A stretch of DNA of 54,057 nt from Neoroseomonas terrae (lineage in GTDB: Bacteria; Pseudomonadota; Alphaproteobacteria; Acetobacterales; Acetobacteraceae), in contig NZ_JAAEDI010000036.1 in NCBI RefSeq assembly GCF_018129025.1, forward strand, positions 1 to 54,057, given 5' to 3'. The position numbers and the translations under genes were made by a program. Of the stretch, positions 6,696-15,689 are shown one piece after another; the first letter of the stretch is position 1, and the number at the start of each line of letters is the position of its first letter. Below the pieces are notes generated by a model, which was not told the origin of the DNA, ran no database searches, and was given only the letters and a program-made list of their open reading frames with translations.

Positions 6696-8989
6696 CGCCG
6701 CGGCGCCAGCGTGCAGGCGAGCAGGAACGCGCTCGCCACCCCGATGCACACGGTCAGTCCCGTCGCGTGCAGCACGGGGGTGCGGCACAGGGCGAGCAGG
6801 CCGAAGGTGAGCAGGGTCGTGATCATGCAGGTGATGACGGCGCCGAGCGCGCGGGCGGCGTCCTCAATGTCCTCCCGGCCCGTCCGGGAAACGAACAGGG
6901 CATAGTCCATGCCGACGCCGGCCAGCAAGAGCGCCGCAGTCAGGTGGAACACGGTAATCCGTTCGCCCAGCGCATGGAGGGCGGCGAAGGTCAGCAGCAG
7001 CGCGCCGGCCAGCGACAGAGCGATGCGCAGCGCGCCCGCGACGCCCCGCCCGGCGCCCAGCAGCAGCAGGACCAGCACCCCGCCGACGGCGCCCCATCGC
7101 AGGGCGGTGCCGATGCCCTGGTCGAGCAGCGCCTCCGTCTCCCCCTTGATGTCCACCAGCATCAGGCCCGGCACCCCGGCCGCGGCAGCGCGCAGGGCGG
7201 TGGGGTCGCCGACACCCTCGGGCAACAGCAGGGCGCGCCAGCGCCCACCTTCCTCCCGCAGCAACGGGGAGAGCCGGGCGGCCAGCAGCGGTGCCTCGAC
7301 AAGGCCACCCGGCGTCAGCGGCGGCAGGCCGCGCGCCTCGGCGACGCCGGTGAGGAAGGGCTGGAAAGCCGTGGCGCGGAAGGGCAGGTCGGTGCGCGCG
7401 GCCTCGACCCGGGCGGCGAGGGTCGCGTCATCCGGCAGCAGGGCAAGACGCGCGCGCTGCGTCTCGATGCTGGGCAGGTAGCGCGCCGGGTGATCGACGC
7501 CGGTGACGACGCCTGCGGCGAGCAGTGCCGCGGCGGCCTGTTCCGATGCGCGCAGCGCTGCTTCAGCGTTGGGGCCTTCGACCGACAGCAGCACGCGCAC
7601 GTCGGGCGCGCCGATCTGCGCGCGCAGTTCCCCATCCAGCATCCGGACAGGCTCCGGCACCGGCGACAGCTCGGCGATGTCGCGCGCCAGACGCGGGCCG
7701 CCCGACAGCGCCAGCGCGACGGCGACGAGCACCAGCCCGGCCAGCACCGGCACGCGCAGCGACGGCAGGCGCAGCAACAGATGCGCGGCGCGTTCCGGCA
7801 GCGGGCGCACCGGAAGCCCTTCCGCCCGCAGCAGCGCCGGCAGCAGGAACCGCGTGGCGAGGGCGGACACCGCGAGCCCGGTCGCCGCGAACAGCCCCAG
7901 CTGCGCCAGCCCCGGAAAGCCTGACGCCAGCATGGGCACCAGCCCCGCCACCGCGGCGGCCACCGCCAGGCGCAGCGTCGGCCAGATGCGCCGCGCCGTG
8001 TCGCGCAGCGCCTCACCCGGCGCGCGGTTGGTGACCAGCAGGATCGGATAGTCGTCGCTGACGCCAAGCATCGTCATGCCGAAGCCGAGTGCCGCGCCAT
8101 GCACATGGCCGAAGGTCAGGTCCACCACGAGCAGCCCGGCCAGCGTCCCGAGCGCGAGCGGCACCGCGACCACCGCCAGCATCATGGGCGAGCGGTAGCG
8201 CCAGAGCAGGAAGGCCGCGACCAGCACGAAGGACAAGGTCGAGACCAGCTTCACATCCGCCCGCACCGCCGCGGCGGCCTCAGCGGCGAAGACGCCGGGG
8301 CCGGAGACGAGCAGCCGCGCCCCTTCCGGCGGGCCGGCGGTCTGGAAGGCGTGGCGGAAGGCATCCACCGCTGTCTGCTGCGCGGTGATGTCGAGCCCGG
8401 CCGCGCGCGTCTCGGCCAGGATCAGCGCACGCGGCCCGGCCGCCATCCACACGCCGTTCTCGGTCGTGACGCGCGACGCCGAGGACCATCCGCGCACCAG
8501 CCCCAGGAAGCTGCCGGTCGGGTCGGCGAAGCCGAAGCGGCGAAAGATCCGCTCGGCGGAGGAGCGCAACCCGTCGAGCTGCGTCTCGAAGGATGCGCGG
8601 AGCGCCGCCTCGGTGAAGGCGTTGGGCGTCGTGGTGGGCGAGAGCGCATATCGATGCGCGAACAGCAGATCGATCTCGGCATCGCTGAGCAGTGGGACGC
8701 CATTGGCGACGACAGCGAACAGCCCGCTGCCGCGAAGCGTCTCCGCCATGCTGCGCGAGACCTGGGCGAGTTCCGCGGCCGGCGCGCCCTCGACGCCGGC
8801 GATCAGCAGCCGGGTCGCCGCGCCGTCGCGCAGCTCGCGCAGCAAAAAGGCCGCTTCGGGCGTGCGCGACTGCGGCAGAAAATCCGCGATGTCGCTGCGC
8901 AGCGTCACCTCCCGCAGCGCCAGCGGGAAGGCGGCGCTGAGCACCGCCAGTGCCAGCAGCAGCGGCAGGAAGCCCAGCAGGCGCGTCAT
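6692..8989 (-). CDS. MMPL/RND-family exporter of the aryl-polyene-like cluster
   Basis: This 765-residue protein has the RND/MMPL layout: a first helix (residues 4-24), a large extracytoplasmic domain (about 30-235), a bundle of helices (about 245-400), a second extracytoplasmic domain and a second helix bundle near the C-terminus. The motif GFGMTMLGVSDDYPILL and its C-terminal counterpart GVGMDYALFVSRT are the repeated RND proton-relay regions with Asp residues. Such predicted exporters in pigment clusters move the acyl product across or out of the inner membrane. The ATG overlaps the stop of the LolA-like gene (ATGA). Substrate is inferred only from context. Confidence 0.88.
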   Translation of the reverse strand: MTRLLGFLPLLLALAVLSAAFPLALREVTLRSDIADFLPQSRTPEAAFLLRELRDGAATRLLIAGVEGAPAAELAQVSRSMAETLRGSGLFAVVANGVPLLSDAEIDLLFAHRYALSPTTTPNAFTEAALRASFETQLDGLRSSAERIFRRFGFADPTGSFLGLVRGWSSASRVTTENGVWMAAGPRALILAETRAAGLDITAQQTAVDAFRHAFQTAGPPEGARLLVSGPGVFAAEAAAAVRADVKLVSTLSFVLVAAFLLWRYRSPMMLAVVAVPLALGTLAGLLVVDLTFGHVHGAALGFGMTMLGVSDDYPILLVTNRAPGEALRDTARRIWPTLRLAVAAAVAGLVPMLASGFPGLAQLGLFAATGLAVSALATRFLLPALLRAEGLPVRPLPERAAHLLLRLPSLRVPVLAGLVLVAVALALSGGPRLARDIAELSPVPEPVRMLDGELRAQIGAPDVRVLLSVEGPNAEAALRASEQAAAALLAAGVVTGVDHPARYLPSIETQRARLALLPDDATLAARVEAARTDLPFRATAFQPFLTGVAEARGLPPLTPGGLVEAPLLAARLSPLLREEGGRWRALLLPEGVGDPTALRAAAAGVPGLMLVDIKGETEALLDQGIGTALRWGAVGGVLVLLLLGAGRGVAGALRIALSLAGALLLTFAALHALGERITVFHLTAALLLAGVGMDYALFVSRTGREDIEDAARALGAVITCMITTLLTFGLLALCRTPVLHATGLTVCIGVASAFLLACTLAPRR

Positions 8990-9549
8990 GGGGTGGGCGT
9001 CACCACCATGCGGCTATGGCCGTCGCGGCCATGAATCTCCATCAGGCGAATGGCGCCGCCTTCGCCTTCCAGCGTGATGCGCTGCACCGCCGCCAGCACG
9101 CGATTCGACAGCGGCACCAGCAGCAGGCGCCAGTGCGGGAGAGCGCCCGAGAACTCGACGCGGAAATGGCGCCGCAGCGTCGCCGCATCCCCCGCATGGG
9201 TGGCACGGACGGCTTCGACCAGCGGCCGGACCTCGGGGGCGGTGTCGAAGTCGATCTCCTGCCGGATGCCGCGGTCCGGGCGTTCCAGTAGCAGCCGGTC
9301 GCCCTCGACCAGAAGGCGTTCCTCAAAGGGCTCCGTGGTCAGCTTCTCCAGCCGATCGGGGGCGCGCCAGACCAGGACGCCGCGCGCGGTCAGCGGACGG
9401 TCGAGTTCCTGGAGTTCCTTCTCCTCGACGAAGGTCGCGCGGCTGGTCCGCCGCGCGGCCAGCGCAGCCATTACGGGGGCCATCGCATCCTGCGCCCGCG
9501 CCGCCACCGGCAGCAGGAGACAAGCGGTCAGGACAACGCGGCGCTTCAA
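8986..9549 (-). CDS. LolA-like outer-membrane lipid/lipoprotein carrier
   Basis: This 187-residue protein has a cleavable signal peptide (positive KRR, hydrophobic core, ARAQ cleavage site near residue 20). The mature part has the LolA-type pattern: FVEEKELQELDRPLTARGVLVW, then alternating beta strands. Family members of this kind in aryl-polyene clusters are thought to ferry a hydrophobic product or modified lipid through the periplasm; canonical LolA carries lipoproteins. The start is TTG at 9549, supported by AGGAGG four bases upstream, and it overlaps the stop of the acyltransferase gene (TTGA). It probably acts with the MMPL exporter encoded next. Confidence 0.82.
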   Translation of the reverse strand: MKRRVVLTACLLLPVAARAQDAMAPVMAALAARRTSRATFVEEKELQELDRPLTARGVLVWRAPDRLEKLTTEPFEERLLVEGDRLLLERPDRGIRQEIDFDTAPEVRPLVEAVRATHAGDAATLRRHFRVEFSGALPHWRLLLVPLSNRVLAAVQRITLEGEGGAIRLMEIHGRDGHSRMVVTPTP

Positions 9550-10451
9550 GGATCCTCCTGCCAGAAATCGTAGAAGTTGAACCAGTTATACGGATGCGCC
9601 CGGCACACCTCGCTCAGTCGCGCAGCATATCGTTCAAGCCAGGAACGCAACGCCTCGGCTCGCGTTTCGCGCGGAAGGTCCAGCGCCTCGGTGAATGGCT
9701 CGAATCGCAGCAGGTACCGGCGGGGCCCCAGCCACAGCCCGAAGCCGAGGACCACCGGCGCGTGCAGAAGGGCGGCGAGGGCCATCGGGCCGCCGGGGAG
9801 GGGGGCCTCGCGGCCCAGGAAAGGCACCGGGATCACGCGTTCGCTGCGCGGTGCGCGATCCGCCAGCATGCCCACCACGCCACCACGGGCGATCACCTCC
9901 CGCGCCGCGAGCATCGCGCCGGGATCGCCAAGCTGGATGATCGAGGCCGCGCGCGTCGGGTCCAGGCTATCGAAAAGCGCATCCGCGGCCGTGCCAGCGC
10001 CGGCATGCATCAGCATGCGGACCTCGACCGGTGCGTCGGGCGCGGTGATGACGCGCAACGCTTCGAAGGACCCCATATGGGCGCTGAGCAGCACGACCCC
10101 CTGTCCCGCCGCGGCGTGGCCCAGCAGCAGGTCGAGGCCCTGGACCTCGACGCGGTACCCCGCCGTCCGACCGGTCAGAAGGAAGATGCGGTCGAGCATG
10201 GTCGCGGCGAAGCAGAAGTACAGCCGCCACAGGTCCCGCCAGGCAGGTTGCCGGCCCAGCGCGCGGGCGAGATAGCGACGCAGCGCCCGCTTCTGCGGCG
10301 CCGGCGAGGTCGTCATGAAGAACAGCGTGATCGGGTAGAGCAGCGCATGACCGACATGCCAGCCGAGGCCGAGCGCGATGCGCACCATCAGCCGCATCAC
10401 GGCGCCACCGCCGCGTTCCGGCACGCGCGTCCAGGCGGCGGCTTCGGTCAC
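9546..10451 (-). CDS. LpxL/HtrB-like lysophospholipid acyltransferase
   Basis: This 301-residue membrane-associated acyltransferase has the H-x4-E catalytic motif as H125-MGSF-E130 in LLSAHMGSFE, and a downstream MLADRAP then VPFLGREAPLPGGP substrate region typical of the LpxL family. An N-terminal hydrophobic segment lies near residues 19-46. The C-terminus PYNWFNFYDFW is also family-typical. In aryl-polyene clusters such an enzyme is thought to transfer the polyene acyl chain to a lipid anchor. The GTG start overlaps the upstream dehydratase stop (GTGA). Activity class is confident; acceptor and donor are inferred. Confidence 0.87.
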   Translation of the reverse strand: MTEAAAWTRVPERGGGAVMRLMVRIALGLGWHVGHALLYPITLFFMTTSPAPQKRALRRYLARALGRQPAWRDLWRLYFCFAATMLDRIFLLTGRTAGYRVEVQGLDLLLGHAAAGQGVVLLSAHMGSFEALRVITAPDAPVEVRMLMHAGAGTAADALFDSLDPTRAASIIQLGDPGAMLAAREVIARGGVVGMLADRAPRSERVIPVPFLGREAPLPGGPMALAALLHAPVVLGFGLWLGPRRYLLRFEPFTEALDLPRETRAEALRSWLERYAARLSEVCRAHPYNWFNFYDFWQEDP

Positions 10452-10741
10452 GCGGCGAATCGCAGCTCGCCGGTCGCGACGGTGTGGCCTTCGACGGTGC
10501 AGGTGAAGCCGATGCGGGCGACGTCCAGCCGGATGAGCGCGACGTCGACGCGCTCCCCGGGCAGCACGGGGGCGGCGAATTTCGCGCGAGGCAATACCGT
10601 GGCGGGCGTAAGCGCGAACGCGCGACGGGCGGCGGTGATCACCTGGTCCAGCAACACCACGCCAGGCACGACCGGCCGGCCCGGGAAATGGCCGGGCAGG
10701 GCGGGGTGGTCAGGGCTGATGGTGAAGTGGCGCGTGGTCAC
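10448..10741 (-). CDS. FabZ/ApeI-like hot-dog dehydratase
   Basis: This is a 97-residue protein with a compact hot-dog domain. The motif HPALPGHFPGRPVVPGV is the FabA/FabZ-type signature, and LPRAKFAAPVLPGE is the following strand pair. It is shorter than FabZ (about 140-150 residues), as is usual for the ApeI-like proteins of aryl-polyene clusters. It starts at a GTG (10741) without a strong Shine-Dalgarno sequence and is the first gene of a seven-gene overlapping operon. No further cluster gene is found upstream: the next gene on this strand (10882) is a zinc deacylase. Whether the operon promoter lies in the 140-base gap cannot be told by eye. Confidence 0.8.
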   Translation of the reverse strand: MTTRHFTISPDHPALPGHFPGRPVVPGVVLLDQVITAARRAFALTPATVLPRAKFAAPVLPGERVDVALIRLDVARIGFTCTVEGHTVATGELRFAA

Positions 10742-10881
10742 GCCGGGGCTTCAACACGCCCAGCGGCGGTCCCGCAAGGGGCCTAGAGCACGCGGCCGGC
10801 CTGCGCTCACGCCGGCTGCCGCAGTCTTTCGTTTCGGGGTCATCGTCACGCCGCGGATGAGCCCGTCCGAACGCGACCTGC

Positions 10882-11904
10882 TCACACGGCCAGATCGCCG
10901 GCCAGGTGGAACAGGCAGTCGCCCCGCTTGGTGCGGGCGGGGACGCGCTTGCACATCACGATGCCCGCGGCCTTGAAGGCGATGTCGACCGGCGGCAGCC
11001 AGGGTGTCTCGGGGATGTGAATACGCGCGGCCGGGGTCCCGGGCGCAACAGTGTCGCCCAATTCAACCAAGGGTTCGAAGACGCCATTCTCCGGCGCATA
11101 GACGTACATGTCCGGCCCGCGGACATCGAGGAAGCGCGTCGGGATCGGCGGCTCGACCCAGTGCTCCTTTCCCAGGATGCCAAGGTGAACCAGCAGGTTG
11201 CGCAGCCCTCGCTCGGCGATGGCGAGCCCCGAGGCGTTCACCGCGCCGGCCCCGCCGAGTTCGGTGCCGAGCGCGATCTTGCCGCGCCGGTCCGCCCCGC
11301 TCCCCAGCGTCTGGTCCCCACCCTGACCCTGCGCGCCGCCCTGGATGTAGGTGTAGGGCGCGCCGAACGCCCGAAGCGCGGCGAGCTGCTTCCGGTACAT
11401 CGCCGGGTCGCCCGACTGCTTGGCGAGGGCCGTCGGGATGTAGTTCAGCGACGATCCGCCTGAATGCAGGTCGATGACGAGATCCGCGAGCGGGATGATC
11501 TCGCTGTCGATGTAATGCGCGATCTGCCGCGTGACGGTGCCGTCCGGATCGCCGGGGAAGATGCGGTTCATGTTGAGGTCGTCGATCGGCGAGACGCGCC
11601 GGCCGATCAGCGCGGCCGGATAGTTGGCCATGGGCAGCATGATGACGCGGCCGCGGATCATGCCCGGTTCGAGGAACTTGATGAGGTTGGCCAGCGCCAC
11701 CTGGCCCTCGTATTCGTCGCCATGGTTGCCGGAGGAGAAGAAGGCCGTCGGTCCCTCGCCGTTCTTCACCACCACGATCGGGATGGGCAGGAACCCGTAG
11801 GCACTGTCATGGGTCGAATGGAACAGGCGGAGGAAGCCGGTCTGCTTGCCGTCCTTCGCGAAGTCCACCTCCGGGACCAGGCGGGACTTTCTTGCTTCTG
11901 GCAT
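10882..11904 (-). CDS. succinylglutamate desuccinylase/aspartoacylase-family zinc deacylase
   Basis: This 340-residue M14-like carboxypeptidase-fold enzyme has the zinc site H61-GD-E64 (in GNHGDEYEG) and H147 (in DLHSGG). The layout resembles DoeB-type N-acyl-diaminobutyrate deacetylases and other AstE/AspA relatives, which hydrolyse N-acyl amino acids or amides. A C-terminal beta-rich domain (about residue 255 on) has APENGVFEPLVELGDTV, a biotinyl-lipoyl-like turn also seen in this family. It starts 8 bases after the stop of the ABC ATPase gene and is the last gene of the importer operon, so it probably cleaves an imported N-acyl compound in the cytoplasm. Exact substrate unknown. Confidence 0.83.
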   Translation of the reverse strand: MPEARKSRLVPEVDFAKDGKQTGFLRLFHSTHDSAYGFLPIPIVVVKNGEGPTAFFSSGNHGDEYEGQVALANLIKFLEPGMIRGRVIMLPMANYPAALIGRRVSPIDDLNMNRIFPGDPDGTVTRQIAHYIDSEIIPLADLVIDLHSGGSSLNYIPTALAKQSGDPAMYRKQLAALRAFGAPYTYIQGGAQGQGGDQTLGSGADRRGKIALGTELGGAGAVNASGLAIAERGLRNLLVHLGILGKEHWVEPPIPTRFLDVRGPDMYVYAPENGVFEPLVELGDTVAPGTPAARIHIPETPWLPPVDIAFKAAGIVMCKRVPARTKRGDCLFHLAGDLAV

Positions 11905-11912
11905 GGCGTTCC

Positions 11913-12896
11913 TTAGCTGTCGGTCAGGTGGCAGGCGACCTGGTGGCCGGTCGCGGTCTCGCGCAGGTCGGGCGCGCGTTCGCGGCAGACCGGCATCACA
12001 TGCGGGCAGCGCGTGTGGAAACGGCAGCCGGAAGGCGGGTTCAGCGCGGAGGGGATGTCGCCGGTGATCCGCTCCCGCTTGCCGCGCGATCGCTGCGCCG
12101 GGTGCTGCGCCGGCACCGCGGCGATCAGCGCCTGGGTATAGGGGTGGCGGGGTGCCGCGTAGATCGTCGCCTTGTCCGCGACCTCGACCACCTTGCCGAG
12201 ATACATCACTGCGACGCGGTCGGAGATGTGGCGCACGACCGACAGGTCATGCGCGATGAACAGATAGGTCAGCCCCATTTCCCGCTGCAGGTCCTGCAGC
12301 AGGTTGACGATCTGCGCCTGGACGGAGACGTCGAGCGCCGAGACCGCCTCATCGCAGACGATCAGCCGAGGATGCAGGATCAGCGCGCGGGCGATACCGA
12401 TGCGCTGCCGCTGCCCACCCGAGAATTCATGCGGGAAGCGGTCCATCGCGCGCGCCGGCAGGCCGACCTTGCCGAGCATTTCCGTCACCTTGGCGCGCGT
12501 CTCGGCGCCCGGTCGCGCGCCATGGATCACCAGTGGCTCGGCGATGATGTCCTCGACCGACATGCGCGGGTTCAGCGCGCCATAGGGGTCCTGGAAGATG
12601 ATCTGCATGGAGCGGCGGAAGCCGCGCATCTCCATGCGGCCGATGCGCGTGATCTCATTGCCGTCGAACGCGATGCTGCCGGCGGTGGGTTCGATCAGCC
12701 GCAGCAGCAGCCGGCCGAGCGTGGATTTGCCGCAGCCGGATTCACCGACCAGGCCGAGCGTCTCCCCAGCATTGATCGTGAATGAGACATCGTCCACGGC
12801 CTTGAGCGTCGCCGTCCGGCCGAGGCCGAACATGCCGCGCGCGCCGACCTCGAAATGCTTCGACAGCGCTGTGGCGGCGATCAGCGGCGTCGTCAT
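11913..12896 (-). CDS. oligopeptide/dipeptide ABC transporter ATP-binding protein (DppF-like)
   Basis: This 327-residue ATPase has Walker [10 protein letters not shown], signature [15 protein letters not shown], Walker [13 protein letters not shown] and an H-loop, followed by the C-terminal oligopeptide-transport domain with its Cys-containing [15 protein letters not shown] motif, which in relatives binds an iron-sulfur cluster. It pairs with the ATPase encoded just upstream and overlaps it by 4 bases (ATGA). With the two permeases and the solute-binding protein it forms a complete family-5 importer. Confidence 0.93.
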   Translation of the reverse strand: MTTPLIAATALSKHFEVGARGMFGLGRTATLKAVDDVSFTINAGETLGLVGESGCGKSTLGRLLLRLIEPTAGSIAFDGNEITRIGRMEMRGFRRSMQIIFQDPYGALNPRMSVEDIIAEPLVIHGARPGAETRAKVTEMLGKVGLPARAMDRFPHEFSGGQRQRIGIARALILHPRLIVCDEAVSALDVSVQAQIVNLLQDLQREMGLTYLFIAHDLSVVRHISDRVAVMYLGKVVEVADKATIYAAPRHPYTQALIAAVPAQHPAQRSRGKRERITGDIPSALNPPSGCRFHTRCPHVMPVCRERAPDLRETATGHQVACHLTDS

Positions 12897-13864
12897 GCGA
12901 GTTCGCGTGCCCGGAAGCAGGCGGCGGTGTGGGCAGTCTCCAGCGCCTCAAGCGGCGGGATCGCCGCCGAGCAGGAGGCGACAGCGTAAGTACAGCGCGG
13001 GCTGAAGCGGCAACCGGGCGGGCGACGCGCTGGTTCCGGCAGCGTGCCGGGAATCGCGACGAGGCGCGGCCTGTCTTCCGTCAGCGACGGCACGCACTCC
13101 AGCAGCCCGCGTGTATACGGATGCATCGGGTGGTCGAAGATGGTCGCGACCGGCGCTTCCTCGATGACGCGGCCGGCATACATGACCAGCACGCGGTCGG
13201 CCGTCTCCGCGATCACGCCCATGTTGTGGGTGATGATCATGATGGCCATGCCGTACTCGTCGCGAAGGTCCATCAGCAGGTCGAGGATCTGCGCCTGGAT
13301 CGTCACGTCGAGCGCGGTGGTGGGCTCATCCGCGATCAGCAGCTTCGGATTGCAGGCGAGCGCCATGGCGATCATCACGCGCTGGCGCTGCCCGCCCGAC
13401 ATTTGGTGCGGGTAATCGTCGAGCCGCCGCGAGGCCGAGGGGATGCCGACCTTGTCGAGCATGTCGATGGCGCGCTTGCGGAGATCCGACTTGGACAGGC
13501 GTTCATGCGCCGCGATCGTCTCCATGATCTGGTCGCCGATGGAGAAGACCGGGTTCAGCGACGTCATCGGCTCCTGGAAGATCATCGAGATCCCCGGGCC
13601 GCGAATGGCCTGCATGGCGCGGTCGTTGAGGCCGGTCAGGCGCTGACCGTTGAAGTGGACGTCTCCGGCCGCGATGCGCGCGGGCGGCTTCGGCAGCAGA
13701 TCCATGATGGTCAGCGCCGTGACCGATTTGCCCGAGCCGGATTCGCCGACGATGCCAAGGATCTCGCCTTCCTTCAGCGAGAAGGAGACATCCTCGATAG
13801 CATTCACCTCGCCGCGCCCGGTCATGAAGGCGGTGGTCAGGCCGCGCACGTCCAAGAGCGTCAC
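12893..13864 (-). CDS. oligopeptide/dipeptide ABC transporter ATP-binding protein (DppD-like)
   Basis: This 323-residue ATPase has Walker A GESGSGKS, signature [15 protein letters not shown], Walker [13 protein letters not shown] and the H-loop ITHNMG. The C-terminal domain has [15 protein letters not shown], the oligopeptide-transporter cysteine motif. The GTG start overlaps the permease stop (GTGA). It forms the ATPase heterodimer with the product of the following gene. Nothing unusual was seen. Confidence 0.93.
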   Translation of the reverse strand: MTLLDVRGLTTAFMTGRGEVNAIEDVSFSLKEGEILGIVGESGSGKSVTALTIMDLLPKPPARIAAGDVHFNGQRLTGLNDRAMQAIRGPGISMIFQEPMTSLNPVFSIGDQIMETIAAHERLSKSDLRKRAIDMLDKVGIPSASRRLDDYPHQMSGGQRQRVMIAMALACNPKLLIADEPTTALDVTIQAQILDLLMDLRDEYGMAIMIITHNMGVIAETADRVLVMYAGRVIEEAPVATIFDHPMHPYTRGLLECVPSLTEDRPRLVAIPGTLPEPARRPPGCRFSPRCTYAVASCSAAIPPLEALETAHTAACFRARELA

Positions 13865-14748
13865 TGCTGGATCCTGAGCCGGGGGTCGAGGACGTCGCGC
13901 AGCCCGTCACCGAGCAGGTTCAGCCCCATCACGGTGATCATCAGCATCACGCCGGGAATGGTGATGATCCAGGGCGCCTCCCGCAGGAAGTCGCGGCCCT
14001 CTGCCATGATGTTCCCCCAGGTGGGGGTGGGCGGCACAGCGCCGACGCCGAGGAAGGACAGCGTCGCCTCCGACAGCACCGCATAGGCGAACAGGAAGGA
14101 AAGCTGCACGATCATCGGCGCCATGGCGTTGGGCAGGATGTGGTGGCGCAGGATGCGCCAATGCCCCGCACCGGCGGCGACGGCAGCCTGCACATACTCC
14201 ATCTCCCGCAGCACGATGACGGATGACCGCACGATGCGCGCGGTGCGGGGGATGTAGACGATGGACAGCGCCAGGATGACGTTCAGCGTCGACGGCCCCA
14301 GCACCGAGGTCACGGCAATCGCGAGCAGGATGGCCGGGAAGGCCATCAGCGCGTCGTTCACCCGCATCAGCGCGTTGTCGAGCCGCCGGAAATATCCTGC
14401 CGCCGCGCCGATCAGCGTGCCGAACACCGCGTTCAGCGCGACGACCGACGCGCCGATGATCATCGATAGCTGCGCCCCCCACACCACGCGCGACCACAGC
14501 GATCGCCCGAAATTATCGGTGCCGAACACCCAGTTCTCGTCGGGTGGTAGGAACTTGTTGCGCATCGACAGGCGCTGTGGGTCGATATCCGTGATCCACG
14601 GCGCCGCGATGCCGATGCCCGCCACCACCCCGAACAGCAACAGCCCGGTCATGAACAGCTTGTGGTGAAGCAGCCGCCGCACAGCCGCACGCGCTGGGTG
14701 CTCGCGCTTGTGGGCGATCGCCTCCGCGTCCAGCACCGCCTCACTCAT
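13861..14748 (-). CDS. oligopeptide/dipeptide ABC transporter permease (DppC-like)
   Basis: This 295-residue permease has an N-terminal hydrophilic stretch, a first helix near residues 30-52, then the loop with FGTDNFGRSLWSRVVWG typical of DppC/OppC, and five more helices. The EAA loop is in EMEYVQAAVAAGAGHWRIL. Its ATG overlaps the end of the DppB-like gene by 8 bases. It forms the membrane channel with that protein. Confidence 0.93.
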   Translation of the reverse strand: MSEAVLDAEAIAHKREHPARAAVRRLLHHKLFMTGLLLFGVVAGIGIAAPWITDIDPQRLSMRNKFLPPDENWVFGTDNFGRSLWSRVVWGAQLSMIIGASVVALNAVFGTLIGAAAGYFRRLDNALMRVNDALMAFPAILLAIAVTSVLGPSTLNVILALSIVYIPRTARIVRSSVIVLREMEYVQAAVAAGAGHWRILRHHILPNAMAPMIVQLSFLFAYAVLSEATLSFLGVGAVPPTPTWGNIMAEGRDFLREAPWIITIPGVMLMITVMGLNLLGDGLRDVLDPRLRIQQ

Positions 14749-15685
14749 AGCGCACCCGTGGGTCGAGCACGGCGTAGAGCACGTCCACCGTGATGTTCAC
14801 CATGACCAGGAAGGTCGTCACCAGCAGCAACCCGCCCTGCACCATCGGATAGTCGCGGTTCAGCACGGCCTGGGTCAGCAGCTGCCCCATGCCGGGAATG
14901 GAGAACAGCGCCTCCGTCACCACCGCGCCCGACAGCAGCAGGGATACGATGATGCCAACCACGGTCACGATCGGGATCAGCGCGTTGGACAGCGCATGCT
15001 TCAGCACGACCTTGCGCTGCGACAGCCCCTTGGCGCGCGCGGTCCGGATGTAGTCCTGCCGCAGCACCTCCAGCATCGACGACCGCGTGATGCGTGCGAG
15101 CAGACCCGCCTGGAGCAGGGCGAGCGAGAAGGCCGGCATCGCCAGGCTGCGCAGCCAGCCGACGGGATCGTCGCTGAAAGGCACATAGCCGCCCGAGGGC
15201 AACCAGCCGAGATGCACCGCGAACAGGATGATCATCAGCAGGCCAAGGAAGAAGTTCGGTACACTGATCCCGATCATGGCGAACATCATGGCCGCCTGAT
15301 CGATCCATGTGTTCTGCCGGAGCGCGGCGATGATGCCGCTCGCGATGCCGATCAGCAGCGTGAAGACCATGGCGTAGAGCGACAGGCCGATCGTCACCGG
15401 CAGGCGTTCCATCGTCGCGGCGAACACGCCCGTTCCCAGTAGCAGCGACCGCCCAAGATCCCCCTGCGCGAGTCCGCGGTAGTAGTCGATCAGTTGCAGG
15501 TAGATCGGCTCGTCCAACCCGAGGTCGCGACGCAACTGCTCGATCTGCGCCGGCGTGGCGGACACCCCGGCGATCGCCGCCGCAGGGTCGCCGGGGATCA
15601 GCCGCATCAGCCCGAAGGAGATCAGGCTAACAATGAGAAGGACCGGGATCGCGCTCAGCAGTCTGCGGAAGGCGACCCCGATCAT
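14741..15685 (-). CDS. oligopeptide/dipeptide ABC transporter permease (DppB-like)
   Basis: This 314-residue permease has six predicted helices and a DppB-type N-terminus (RLLSAIPVLLIVSLISFGLMRLIPGDP). The EAA loop is RQDYIRTARAKGLSQRKVV. The ATG lies 4 bases after the stop of the solute-binding protein gene, consistent with one transcript. Length and motifs are normal for the family. Confidence 0.94.
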   Translation of the reverse strand: MIGVAFRRLLSAIPVLLIVSLISFGLMRLIPGDPAAAIAGVSATPAQIEQLRRDLGLDEPIYLQLIDYYRGLAQGDLGRSLLLGTGVFAATMERLPVTIGLSLYAMVFTLLIGIASGIIAALRQNTWIDQAAMMFAMIGISVPNFFLGLLMIILFAVHLGWLPSGGYVPFSDDPVGWLRSLAMPAFSLALLQAGLLARITRSSMLEVLRQDYIRTARAKGLSQRKVVLKHALSNALIPIVTVVGIIVSLLLSGAVVTEALFSIPGMGQLLTQAVLNRDYPMVQGGLLLVTTFLVMVNITVDVLYAVLDPRVRYE

Positions 15686-15689
15686 GGTG

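Noticed and set aside
6239..7924. A 561-codon plus-strand frame opposite the MMPL exporter and ketosynthase genes
   Set aside because: It is a GC-driven antisense shadow with Gln/Arg/Gly-rich sequence and no motifs.
4167..10741. Housekeeping fatty-acid synthesis operon
   Set aside because: Chain-length factor, MMPL exporter, LolA-like carrier and ApeP/ApeI-type hot-dog genes do not fit FAS-II housekeeping clusters.
10751..10843. A 30-codon frame between the deacylase and the first dehydratase gene
   Set aside because: There is no ribosome site, no coupling to the dehydratase start, and the sequence is basic low-complexity; probably chance.
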